Part shown: in pieces, positions 17,677 through 25,988 of the stretch
How the letters are laid out: every line of letters begins with the position of its first letter
Position numbering within the stretch: the stretch's first letter is position 1
Assembly (NCBI GenBank): GCA_964544145.1
Contig: CAZJAT010000002.1
Span: forward strand, 33,358 to 97,357
Direction of reading: 5' to 3'
DNA from: CAZJAT01 sp964544145
GTDB taxonomy: Bacteria > Hydrothermota > 32-111
Length of the DNA stretch: 64,000 nt
Translations under genes and position numbers: made by a program
The notes under the pieces: generated by a model
The model's input: only the letters and a program-made list of their open reading frames with translations
Told to the model about the DNA's origin: nothing
Databases searched by the model: none

Positions 17677-19449
17677 CTATTCCTTATGCTCCAAATAAAC
17701 GACAATAGATTCAATGTCAGAAGGGTCAATAATTCCTTTTAAATCTCCCAGTCTTTTAATTTTCTTTTTCTTCAAAATCTCCCGGGATTCCTTTGAGATT
17801 ATCATTGAATCAGTCAGGTTTATATCAGATATGTCATAAGTCTTAAATTTCTCAATACGCAGGTTAAGTGATTTAAATCTGGCAATATAACCTTGATATT
17901 TGATTTCTGAATAAATGTATAAACAAGCTCTCCTGCTGAAATTTTTTAAAGAAGAGTAGAATCTGTCAAATGGAGCTGCCGGATCCCTGAATTGTGTAAA
18001 ATCACCTTTCAATTGATTTTTGGAATCAAATATTTGCTCCCTTATTTTTAATGTTTCATCTATTAAACCATTATAATAAGATTTTTGAGTATATGATGGA
18101 ATTATTTTCATGATATTTTCCATTCTAAGAAAGGCATTATCCTGACGTAAAAATAAACGGTTCTCCGAGCGTGAGGTAAATAATCTATATGGTTCATTTA
18201 TTTCACGTGTAGTTATATCATCAATGAGTACGCCAATATATGAATTATATCTATCAAAAACAATGGGTTCCCGGTGAAGTAATTTCATTGCTGCATTAAG
18301 ACCTGCGACAAATCCCTGAGCAGCAGCTTCTTCATACCCGCTTGTACCATTGACTTGTCCGGCAAGAAATAAACCCTTAATAATATTTGATTCCAATGTA
18401 TTTGCAATTTGGCTGTTTGTGAAATAATCATATTCAATTGCATATCCCGGCTGTTCAAATTCTGCATTTTCAAGTCCTTTAATGGTTCTAATGAATGCAT
18501 ACTGCTTTTCTTCAGGCAATGATGTGGATATACCATTGACATACAATGTATCGGAATTTATTCCCATTGGTTCAATAAATACAGTATGGCTGTTCCTGTG
18601 AGAAAATCTGACTATCTTATCTTCAATTGAAGGGCAGTATTTTGGTCCTATTCCAGATATTTGACCAGAGTATAATGAAGAATAATGCAGATTCTCATTT
18701 ATTATAGCATGGGTTTTTTCATTTGTGTGTGTGATATAACAGTTTTCTGAATTATTGACATTTTCATTGCTGATTATTGAAAATGATCCGGTATTTTCCT
18801 CTCCTGGCTGTTTTTCGAGCAATGCAAAATCTACTGAATTTCGTTTCACCCTCGGGCTTGTTCCTGTTTTGAGGCGCCCTGTTTTAAGTCCAATTTTTTT
18901 TAAACTATTAACTAATTCGGCAGAAGCCTTATCATTGTATCTGCCTCCATCAATCTGTTTATTGCCAATAAATATTCTGCCATTGAGGAATGTTCCTGCG
19001 CATAGAATTATGGTATCAACATTGATAATTGAATTATTTGACAGATGTATACCATTTACTCCACCTTCATTGTATGAGATATCTATCACTTCATCTTCAA
19101 TAAAATCGACATTCTTCATTTTCTCAATCGCAGATTTCATGAATTGAGTGTATGCTGATACATCTATTTGTCCCCTAAGTGACCAAACCGCAGGGCCTTT
19201 GCTTGAATTTAGCAGTTTAAAATGAATGCCAGTATCATCTGCACAAATTGGCATAATACCACCAAGTGCATCAAGTTCATAAACAAGGTGACTCTTTGCA
19301 ATGCCGCCAATAGATGGATTACAGGAAGGGAAACCCGATTTATTAATATTTTGTGTAATTATGATAGTTTGAATATTGTGCTGATTTAATATATTTGCTG
19401 CTTCAATGCCGGCATGACCGGCACCTATCACAGCACACTGATAAGCCAT
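17677..19449 (-). CDS. mnmG: tRNA uridine-34 5-carboxymethylaminomethyl modification enzyme
   Basis: FAD-dependent half of the MnmEG complex that modifies the wobble uridine of several tRNAs. The N-terminal Rossmann motif is GAGHAGIEAANI; CNPSIGGIAKSHLVYELDALGG, LKTGTSPRV and GLFLAGQVNGTSGYEEAAAQG are signature blocks. At 590 residues it is slightly shorter than most (about 620), mainly at the C-terminus. It starts directly after the stop of the PTS-like gene with no gap. MnmE is not in the window. Confidence 0.96.
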   Translation of the reverse strand: MAYQCAVIGAGHAGIEAANILNQHNIQTIIITQNINKSGFPSCNPSIGGIAKSHLVYELDALGGIMPICADDTGIHFKLLNSSKGPAVWSLRGQIDVSAYTQFMKSAIEKMKNVDFIEDEVIDISYNEGGVNGIHLSNNSIINVDTIILCAGTFLNGRIFIGNKQIDGGRYNDKASAELVNSLKKIGLKTGRLKTGTSPRVKRNSVDFALLEKQPGEENTGSFSIISNENVNNSENCYITHTNEKTHAIINENLHYSSLYSGQISGIGPKYCPSIEDKIVRFSHRNSHTVFIEPMGINSDTLYVNGISTSLPEEKQYAFIRTIKGLENAEFEQPGYAIEYDYFTNSQIANTLESNIIKGLFLAGQVNGTSGYEEAAAQGFVAGLNAAMKLLHREPIVFDRYNSYIGVLIDDITTREINEPYRLFTSRSENRLFLRQDNAFLRMENIMKIIPSYTQKSYYNGLIDETLKIREQIFDSKNQLKGDFTQFRDPAAPFDRFYSSLKNFSRRACLYIYSEIKYQGYIARFKSLNLRIEKFKTYDISDINLTDSMIISKESREILKKKKIKRLGDLKGIIDPSDIESIVVYLEHKE

Positions 19450-19911
19450 TTATATGCATTCTTCTGCTTTGAATATTGCAAGTACATCCTCTGAAGATGA
19501 AGCCTTGATTATTTTTTCCCTAAAACTCTCTTTCCTGCATATACGAGATATTCTTGCTAATAATTTTATATAATTATTCTTATTTTCTTCATTAGATGCA
19601 ATCAAAAATATTATATTTACAGGTTTATTATCAAGGGAATGAAAGTCAATGCCTTTATCAGAAATAGCAAAACACATAGCTAATCCGTCAACACTTTCAG
19701 TTCTTGCATGAGGAATGGCCACTCCATGGCCTATTCCTGTTGTTTCTATTGATTCTCTTTCCAAAAGTTTATTTATCAACTGTTTTTTGTCTTTTATAAA
19801 ACTATTCTTAACAAGAATGTCGGACATCTCATTTAAAATAGCTTCTTTGCTATCGGATATAGGTTTTACATCTATCAGATTTTCATTAAGAATGTTGTGA
19901 ATGAAAAGCAT
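19450..19911 (-). CDS. PTS EIIA-2 (PtsN/fructose-type) domain protein
   Basis: A 153-residue stand-alone EIIA domain. ERESIETTGIGHGVAIPHARTESVDGLAMCFAIS contains the phosphorylated histidine (IPHAR, His at about residue 71). No HPr, EI or permease gene is nearby, so a regulatory PtsN-like role is more likely than sugar uptake; this is an inference. Its ATG has AGGAG at good spacing. It lies between the PHP phosphatase (11 bases upstream) and mnmG (0 bases downstream), one minus-strand transcript. Confidence 0.85.
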   Translation of the reverse strand: MLFIHNILNENLIDVKPISDSKEAILNEMSDILVKNSFIKDKKQLINKLLERESIETTGIGHGVAIPHARTESVDGLAMCFAISDKGIDFHSLDNKPVNIIFLIASNEENKNNYIKLLARISRICRKESFREKIIKASSSEDVLAIFKAEECI

Positions 19912-19922
19912 TGTTTCTCCTG

Positions 19923-20702
19923 TCAGAAATTAAAAATATTTTTTATTTTATCAACAAATTCATTAGATTTCAATACAATTTCTTCAGTCATTTCTCCCTT
20001 GATAACACGTTGAGGATTCTGTACAAATAGTGTTTCAGCAACAGATGCCCCTGCTCTCTTTGCAACCTTTTTGTAACTTTTTTTCAATGTTGGCCTTCTG
20101 TTGTCAATGGAATGAGCATCTGAAGCAACAATGTCAACAAGGCCTCGTTTCAATAACTGATAAAAGAGTGTGGATGTTTTTATCTGATAGCCATTCATGA
20201 TGGCATTCTTATTGAATTGGAAAACAACACCTCTTTTCTTCAAATCCCTCAATATATTAGTATTTGTAAGTATCCTTGCATTTCTTAAGGGATGTACAAT
20301 TATAGGAATAATATCATTACTTATTACAATGTCAATAATATCATTTATATAGAGCGGATAATCCATAAAGGGCATTTCAAGAAGCATATATTTACCTTCA
20401 TTATTGATCGTCAATTCACGTAAATTATTTTTATGTCTCTTAAAGATATCTTCACTCATCTGAACCTCTAAACCATAGTGTAGATTGATATTAATATTTT
20501 CTTCAATAACTCTGGCCCTGAGCGATCTAAGTGAATCATTAATCTTATCAATATTATAGGAATAAACGGCTGACAGATGGGGTGTCGCAATGATATCAGT
20601 TATGCCGTCAAGTTCAGCCATTTTAAGCATTGAAAGTGACTCTGAAATTTCCTGAGGTCCATCATCTATTCCTGGCAATATGTGACAATGTATATCTATC
20701 AT
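19923..20702 (-). CDS. PHP-domain tyrosine-phosphatase-like protein (CpsB/YwqE family)
   Basis: A 259-residue PHP metal-dependent phosphatase. MIDIHCHILPGIDDGP is the classical CpsB/YwqE opening with the first metal-binding histidines; IIATPHLS, IPIIVHPLRNAR, and VDIVASDAHSIDNRRP provide the remaining ligands. Family members dephosphorylate the tyrosine kinase that controls capsule or exopolysaccharide export. No such kinase lies in the window. An ATG at 20756 is in frame, but MIDIHCHI is the family start, and a TTGAAA-17-TACAAT promoter ends 9 bases before it. Confidence 0.87.
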   Translation of the reverse strand: MIDIHCHILPGIDDGPQEISESLSMLKMAELDGITDIIATPHLSAVYSYNIDKINDSLRSLRARVIEENININLHYGLEVQMSEDIFKRHKNNLRELTINNEGKYMLLEMPFMDYPLYINDIIDIVISNDIIPIIVHPLRNARILTNTNILRDLKKRGVVFQFNKNAIMNGYQIKTSTLFYQLLKRGLVDIVASDAHSIDNRRPTLKKSYKKVAKRAGASVAETLFVQNPQRVIKGEMTEEIVLKSNEFVDKIKNIFNF

Positions 20703-20711
20703 AATCCTATT

Positions 20712-20740
20712 ATTGTAAATCATTAAGAGAAAAATTTCAA
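20712..20740 (-). promoter_or_regulatory. Leaderless-type promoter of the PHP gene
   Basis: Minus strand TTGAAA (20740-20735), 17-base spacer, TACAAT (20717-20712), then 9 bases to the ATG at 20702. No Shine-Dalgarno. Confidence 0.5.
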
Positions 20741-20777
20741 GTACCCCTCCAAACAAAATAATTCCTTATATTAGATG

Positions 20778-20994
20778 TAAGGCCGGGCCTTGACATTTTG
20801 ACATTTTTTGCAGATGTTTATAACATAATTGTAAATTGTTATATAAAAAATGTCAATAGGATATAAAGAAATATTTACTGAAAGACTGATTTTGTTTAAG
20901 TTAACAATTAAATATAATTTATTAAAATTCAAATAACTATCTTAAATTGATAATTAATCTTATTATTATGTCAAAATGTCAAGGCCCGGCCTTA
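20778..20994. repeat. Inverted-repeat element 1 (217 bp)
   Basis: A perfect 26-bp inverted repeat at 20778-20803 and 20969-20994 bounds an AT-rich interior with no open frame of note. Each arm begins TAAGGCCGGGCC, whose AAGGCCGGGCCTT core is itself an odd-length palindrome, and continues as TTGACATT-TTGACA pointing inward. The right arm is identical over 26 bases to that of the element at 47.2 kb. It fills most of the 357-base gap between the divergent PHP and TPR genes. Possible REP/BIME-like pair or miniature inverted-repeat element. Confidence 0.8.
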
Positions 20995-21004
20995 TCTGTA
21001 ATAC

Positions 21005-21033
21005 TTGACTTGATATTAGTATAGTGATAATAT
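21005..21033 (+). promoter_or_regulatory. Promoter of the TPR-upp-ileS operon
   Basis: TTGACT (21005-21010), 17-base spacer, TAATAT (21028-21033), 26 bases before the ATG. It begins 10 bases after the right arm of element 1. AGGGG is the ribosome site. Confidence 0.65.
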
Positions 21034-21059
21034 AAAACACCAAAAATATAGGGGTAATT

Positions 21060-21758
21060 ATGAAAAAGAAGAAAAATTTTTTTGAACAGGGCAAGGAATT
21101 ATTTGAAGCTGGTCAATATAAGAAAGCTTTAATTAATTTTCTTAATGCAATGAAGGAACAGCCCAAATGGCCGGATATAAGAAATTATCTTGGTCTGACC
21201 TATAATATGTTATCAAATATGAAGGAATCCGAGAAACAATTTCTCAAAGCAATAGAATTAAATTATGAGTATGTTGAAGCTCATTTGAATCTTGCGCTGA
21301 CATACAATGAAATAGGACAATTGGAAAAAGCAAGCGAACAATTCACAATAGCTTCTGATTTAGAAAAGAAGTTTGGAAGATCGGGATTTGGTATTAAGCA
21401 GAGACTGATCAAACTTCATGTTGAATTAGGTAATTTGTATTATGAAATTGGTAATTTCGAAAATGCATTATATGAATATAAAATGGCAGACAAATTATCC
21501 TTTGAATTCCCTGATATAAAATTACTGATTGGCAAGACATATATGAAAATGAATAAAATTTCGGGTGCTTTAGTGCATTTTAACAAGGCAATCAGATTTA
21601 ATCCCATGTTATTAGAGGCTTATCTTGACAGGGGTTATGCATATTATAAGAAAAAAAATTTCGAAAAAGCAGCTGAGGACTGGAATCATCTGATAAATAA
21701 TAATTCAATTTTAGCAGAAAAAGCAAGACATTATCTGAATTTATTAAAGAAAAAATAA
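21060..21758 (+). CDS. Tetratricopeptide-repeat protein, cytoplasmic
   Basis: A 232-residue protein without signal peptide, made of about five TPR units: FFEQGKELFEAGQYKKALINFLNAMKEQPKW, then IRNYLGLTYNMLSNMKESEKQFLKAIELN, VEAHLNLALTYNEIGQLEKASEQF, VELGNLYYEIGNFENALYEYKMADKL and LLEAYLDRGYAYYKKKNFEKAAEDWNHL. TPRs bind other proteins; no partner can be named. It is the first gene of an operon with upp (10-base gap), ileS, a DksA-like gene, lspA and an lptD-like gene. Confidence 0.85.
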   Translation: MKKKKNFFEQGKELFEAGQYKKALINFLNAMKEQPKWPDIRNYLGLTYNMLSNMKESEKQFLKAIELNYEYVEAHLNLALTYNEIGQLEKASEQFTIASDLEKKFGRSGFGIKQRLIKLHVELGNLYYEIGNFENALYEYKMADKLSFEFPDIKLLIGKTYMKMNKISGALVHFNKAIRFNPMLLEAYLDRGYAYYKKKNFEKAAEDWNHLINNNSILAEKARHYLNLLKKK

Positions 21759-21768
21759 GGAGTTTGAA

Positions 21769-22395
21769 ATGGCAGTTATTGAGGTAAATCATCCATTAGC
21801 AAAGGAAAAATTAAGTTTACTGAGGGATGTAAATACACATCCTGATGAATTTAAAAAATATTTAGAAGAATTATCATTGCTTATTTTTTATGAAGCATCA
21901 AAAAATTTACCTACAAAAAAGATGAAAGTTAAAACCCCCTTCAATGAAATTGATTCTGATTTTATAAAAAATAAGATAATTCTGATAACAATTCTCAGGG
22001 CAGGTATAGGAATGCCAAGAATGATTCGTGAATTTTTCAGGAATACTTCAGTGGGATTTGTGGGTTTAAAAAGGGATGAACAGACACTTAAACCCATAAC
22101 ATATTATGTTAATTTGCCCAAGGTGAATGATGATTCAGATATTTTTATTGTTGACCCAATGCTGGCTACCGGTGGTTCCATACTTAAAACCATTGAGATC
22201 CTGGAAGGTTACAATATTCATGCAAGGGGAGTTATAAGCATTTTGTCAGCACCTGAGGGTATTGAAGCAATTACATCACAGTATCCGAATATGGATATAT
22301 ATACTTGCTCAATTGATGAAAAATTAAATGAAAACGGATTTATTGTCCCCGGTCTAGGAGATGCGGGTGACAGATTGTTTGGAACTGAGGAGTAA
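21769..22395 (+). CDS. upp: Uracil phosphoribosyltransferase
   Basis: Salvages uracil with PRPP to UMP. The PRPP loop FIVDPMLATGGSILKTIEIL and the C-terminal uracil-binding GFIVPGLGDAGDRLFGTEE are diagnostic, and ILRAGIGMPR near residue 80 is the conserved GLR-like region. 208 residues, normal length. AAGGAG precedes the start, and the stop is 2 bases before ileS, so it is translationally linked to it. Confidence 0.96.
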   Translation: MAVIEVNHPLAKEKLSLLRDVNTHPDEFKKYLEELSLLIFYEASKNLPTKKMKVKTPFNEIDSDFIKNKIILITILRAGIGMPRMIREFFRNTSVGFVGLKRDEQTLKPITYYVNLPKVNDDSDIFIVDPMLATGGSILKTIEILEGYNIHARGVISILSAPEGIEAITSQYPNMDIYTCSIDEKLNENGFIVPGLGDAGDRLFGTEE

Positions 22396-22397
22396 TA

Positions 22398-25157
22398 ATG
22401 AGCTATAAGGATTCATTGAATTTACCGCAAACAAATTTTCCGATGAAGGCAAATCTGCCTCAAATGGAACCGGAAATGCTCAAGAAGTGGAAAGAGCAGG
22501 ATATTGATACCCTTATTGAGGAAAAAAGAAAAGGAAAGAAAACCTTTATTCTCCATGACGGACCTCCTTATGCAAATGGACATATACATCTGGGGACAAC
22601 ATTCAATAAGATATTGAAGGATTTCATTGTAAAATATAAAAACATTAGAGGATTTAACACACCATATGTGCCCGGTTGGGATTGCCATGGTATGCCTATA
22701 GAGCACAATGTAACCAAGAACCTTGGAGAAAAAGCAAAGGAATATCCTAAAGTAAAATTACGCAAAAAGTGCCGAGAATATGCAAATAAATTTGTTGATA
22801 TTCAAAGAGAAGAATTTAAAAGATTAGGTGTATTCGGATATTGGGACAAACCATATATCACTATGTCCAAAGAATATGAGTCAACAATAATCGGAAGTTT
22901 TGGCACAATGGTTGAAAAAGGTTACATTTACAGAGGAATGAGACCCATTCATTGGTGCCCAAAGTGTCAAACGGCTCTTGCGGGAAATGAAGTAGAGTAT
23001 GATAATAGAAAATCACCTTCTGTTTTTGTAAGATTTAAGCTGGTTAATGATAATAAATATGTTTTAATCTGGACAACTACACCCTGGACACTTCCTGCAA
23101 ATATTGCTGTAGCAATGCATCCCTCTGAAAACTATGCAGAAGTGGAGACAGATTCGGGAACATTGATTATAGCCGAGAAATTATTGAATTATGTGAAAGA
23201 AAAAATCTCATCAGAAATGTGGAATATTCTTACTGTGAATAAATCAGATTTATATGCAGGACTTGAATATATTCATCCAATAATAGACAAGAAGAAAGGG
23301 AAAATCATACAGGCAGATTTTGTTACAATGGAGACAGGCAGCGGAATTGTTCACATAGCACCGGGTCATGGATATGATGATTATCAGGCAGGTTTAAAGA
23401 ATGGACTGGATATTGTGAGTCCTGTTAACAAAGAGGGGAAATTCACTGATTTTGTACCCAAATATGAGGGTCAATTTGTTTTTGATGCAAATAAACATAT
23501 TATGGAGGATTTAAAAGAAGAAGGAAATCTGCTCCATAGTGAGACAATAGAGCATTCATATCCGATATGTTGGAGATGTAAATCAGAACTTATATTCAGG
23601 GCAACAGATCAATGGTTTTTGAATGTTGAACACAATGATTTGAGGAAACGTTTGCTGGAAGAAATTGATGATGTGAAATGGATACCTGGATGGTCAAGAG
23701 ACAGAATATATAATATGGTAACAGAAAGACCGGATTGGTGTCTGTCAAGGCAGCGATCATGGGGAGTCCCTATTCCTGTTCTTTATTGTCAGAAATGCGG
23801 TGAACCTGTGCTTGACAATAAATTCATTGAAAAAATAAGAGATTTGGTAATGCAGGAAGGGTCTGATATTTGGTTTGAAAAAACGACAGATGAACTATCA
23901 AACGGCATAAAATGTACTAAATGTGGTGGAGAAAAGTTTGACAAAGAAGAGGATATATTTGATGTTTGGTTTGATTCTGCCCTGTCACATGCTGCAGTTG
24001 TAAAGAAACGCAAGGAATTATCATGGCCATCTGATTTATATCTTGAAGCCGTTGATCAGCATAGAGGCTGGTTCCAAGTATCTTTAATTGTATCAACAGC
24101 AACTGATGACAAAGCTCCATATAGAGAGGTTTTAACACATGGCCTTATATTGGATAAAAACCTTAAAAAAATGTCCAAATCACTTGGAAATGTTGTGAGT
24201 CCTGAATCTATTACAAAAAAATTCGGAGCTGAAATAATTAGATTATGGGTATCCTCTGTTGATTATACTTCTGACACGGGATTTGGAGAAGACAGTTTGA
24301 AAACTCCCAAAGACGTATATTTCAGAATTAGAAACTCATTTAAATATATTCTGGGGAATTTGAGCGACTTCACATTCTCTGAAAATGGTATTGATTATTC
24401 AGAAATGCTTGATATTGACAAATATATACTGGCGAGGCTTGATATACTAAAAGAGAAGCTTATCAAGGAATATGATGAATATCAATTCCACAAGGTGTTC
24501 AGAGATTTTCATCATTTCTGTGCAAATGAATTATCATCATTTTACTTTGATATATTAAAAGACCGCCTATATACATATGGAAAGGATTCAATTGAAAGGA
24601 GAAGCGGTCAAACTGCAATATATATTATTTTAAGTGAAATGCTGAAAATGATTGCACCTATTTTACCATTCACAGCAGAACAGGCATATTCCTTCTTTAA
24701 TAAAGACAATAAGGAAGAATCAGTGCATTTAGAGGTATTGAATGAAAATTGTTCAGAATTTAGAGATGAGCAATTGGAGAAGAACTGGAATTCACTGATA
24801 AAACTGAGAGATAAGGTTAATATTTCACTTGAAAATCTCAGAAATAACAATACAATAGGCAAATCCTTGGAAGCAAGTGTTGATCTTTATACTGAAGACA
24901 ATGAATTAAAAGAGCTTCTGTTGAAATACAGGAATTATCTTAATGAATTTTTTATTGTATCAGAGGTTAAAATTTTAGAAAATAAAAAAGACCAAGATTG
25001 TATTGAATCGGAACATAAACATTGTTTAATTTACTCCCAAAAGGCTGAGGGTGAAAAATGTGCACGCTGTTGGATTATTTCCGAAACTGTAGGCTTAGAC
25101 ACGCAGTATTCGGATCTCTGTAATAAGTGTTCTGACGTTGTAAAATCGGAGGTATAG
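22398..25157 (+). CDS. ileS: Isoleucyl-tRNA synthetase
   Basis: Class I synthetase, 919 residues. PPYANGHIHLGTTFNKILKD holds the HIGH-equivalent motif (about residues 55-75), WTTTPWTLPANIAVA marks the editing domain, and LKKMSKSLGNVVSPE is the KMSKS loop (about residue 595). The C-terminal CARCW ... CNKC cysteines form the zinc site of the bacterial eubacterial-type enzyme. The GNVVSPE plus full-length C-terminus suggests the ordinary mupirocin-sensitive form, though this is only inferred. GAGGAG lies in the upp end. Confidence 0.97.
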   Translation: MSYKDSLNLPQTNFPMKANLPQMEPEMLKKWKEQDIDTLIEEKRKGKKTFILHDGPPYANGHIHLGTTFNKILKDFIVKYKNIRGFNTPYVPGWDCHGMPIEHNVTKNLGEKAKEYPKVKLRKKCREYANKFVDIQREEFKRLGVFGYWDKPYITMSKEYESTIIGSFGTMVEKGYIYRGMRPIHWCPKCQTALAGNEVEYDNRKSPSVFVRFKLVNDNKYVLIWTTTPWTLPANIAVAMHPSENYAEVETDSGTLIIAEKLLNYVKEKISSEMWNILTVNKSDLYAGLEYIHPIIDKKKGKIIQADFVTMETGSGIVHIAPGHGYDDYQAGLKNGLDIVSPVNKEGKFTDFVPKYEGQFVFDANKHIMEDLKEEGNLLHSETIEHSYPICWRCKSELIFRATDQWFLNVEHNDLRKRLLEEIDDVKWIPGWSRDRIYNMVTERPDWCLSRQRSWGVPIPVLYCQKCGEPVLDNKFIEKIRDLVMQEGSDIWFEKTTDELSNGIKCTKCGGEKFDKEEDIFDVWFDSALSHAAVVKKRKELSWPSDLYLEAVDQHRGWFQVSLIVSTATDDKAPYREVLTHGLILDKNLKKMSKSLGNVVSPESITKKFGAEIIRLWVSSVDYTSDTGFGEDSLKTPKDVYFRIRNSFKYILGNLSDFTFSENGIDYSEMLDIDKYILARLDILKEKLIKEYDEYQFHKVFRDFHHFCANELSSFYFDILKDRLYTYGKDSIERRSGQTAIYIILSEMLKMIAPILPFTAEQAYSFFNKDNKEESVHLEVLNENCSEFRDEQLEKNWNSLIKLRDKVNISLENLRNNNTIGKSLEASVDLYTEDNELKELLLKYRNYLNEFFIVSEVKILENKKDQDCIESEHKHCLIYSQKAEGEKCARCWIISETVGLDTQYSDLCNKCSDVVKSEV

Positions 25158-25158
25158 T

Positions 25159-25509
25159 ATGGACAGAAAAACAAAGAAATACTACATGGATCTGTTGACT
25201 AAAATGAAACAGGAAAAGGAAAGTATACTCAGGGATTTTAAAGAAAATCTTAATGAAAATCATAATTCTGAAAATTCCAGTTATCCCTTTCATAGTGCTG
25301 ACCTTGGTTCAGATGCAGCAATGTTGGAAAATCTATCAATAAATGTGAATGATATACTTAATGAATTGAGGTTTATTGATGAGGCCTTAGCAAAGATAGA
25401 TGACGGATCATATGGTGAATGTGAATTGTGCGGAAATAAAATTCCTAAAAAACGTCTCAATGCTGTTCCATATGCAAAATTATGCCTTGATTGTAAGGAT
25501 ACTATTTAG
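25159..25509 (+). CDS. DksA/TraR-type zinc-finger protein
   Basis: A 116-residue protein with an N-terminal coiled-coil-like half (KKYYMDLLTKMKQEKESILRDFKENL) and a C-terminal C4 zinc finger CELCGNKIPKKRLNAVPYAKLCLDCK, as in the DksA/TraR family that binds the RNA polymerase secondary channel. Members in this ileS-lspA context are common. The acidic tip residues of true DksA (DxxDxA) cannot be matched with confidence (LGSDAAML is the nearest), so polymerase control is inferred. One base separates it from the ileS stop, with GGAGG in the ileS tail. Confidence 0.87.
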   Translation: MDRKTKKYYMDLLTKMKQEKESILRDFKENLNENHNSENSSYPFHSADLGSDAAMLENLSINVNDILNELRFIDEALAKIDDGSYGECELCGNKIPKKRLNAVPYAKLCLDCKDTI

Positions 25510-25517
25510 GTATATGA

Positions 25518-25988
25518 ATGAAGAATAAACTATTACTTGGAATACCGGTTATCCTTTTTTCTCTATTCCTCGACAGATTAAGCAAAATGCTTGTATCAAT
25601 GAATATGAATCTTTATCAATCCACTGAGGTATTAGGCGATTTTTTAAGAATAACATATGTGAAGAATCCATATGCAGCATTTAGTATGAATTTAGGCAAT
25701 TATTATATCATGATAGCATTAACAGTTATTGCAATTGTATTTGTAATGTTCTATTTTATAAAAACAAAATATGTACGGGGAATTATTGTTTCCCTCTCTC
25801 TAATCTTAGCAGGTGGATTCGGAAATTTATATGACAGATTGATGTCCAGAGAAGTCATTGATTTTATTGATTTCGGAATAAACAAATGGCGTTTTGCCAT
25901 ATTTAACATTGCAGATTCCTCGACTGTTATTGGTGTCTGCCTGTTAATTCTTATCACATTGATAAATGATAGGAAAAATCAGAAATAA
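25518..25988 (+). CDS. lspA: Lipoprotein signal peptidase (signal peptidase II)
   Basis: Inner-membrane aspartyl protease that cleaves prolipoproteins after lipidation. 156 residues, four TM helices; catalytic Asp motifs are LILAGGFGNLYDRLM (G-G-x-x-N-x-x-D-R) and FAIFNIADSSTVIG (F-N-x-A-D-x). The N-terminal LDRLSKMLV matches the DRxSK motif. Fits the several lipoprotein genes in the window. Weak ribosome site; the end overlaps the next gene by 23 bases. Confidence 0.94.
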   Translation: MKNKLLLGIPVILFSLFLDRLSKMLVSMNMNLYQSTEVLGDFLRITYVKNPYAAFSMNLGNYYIMIALTVIAIVFVMFYFIKTKYVRGIIVSLSLILAGGFGNLYDRLMSREVIDFIDFGINKWRFAIFNIADSSTVIGVCLLILITLINDRKNQK

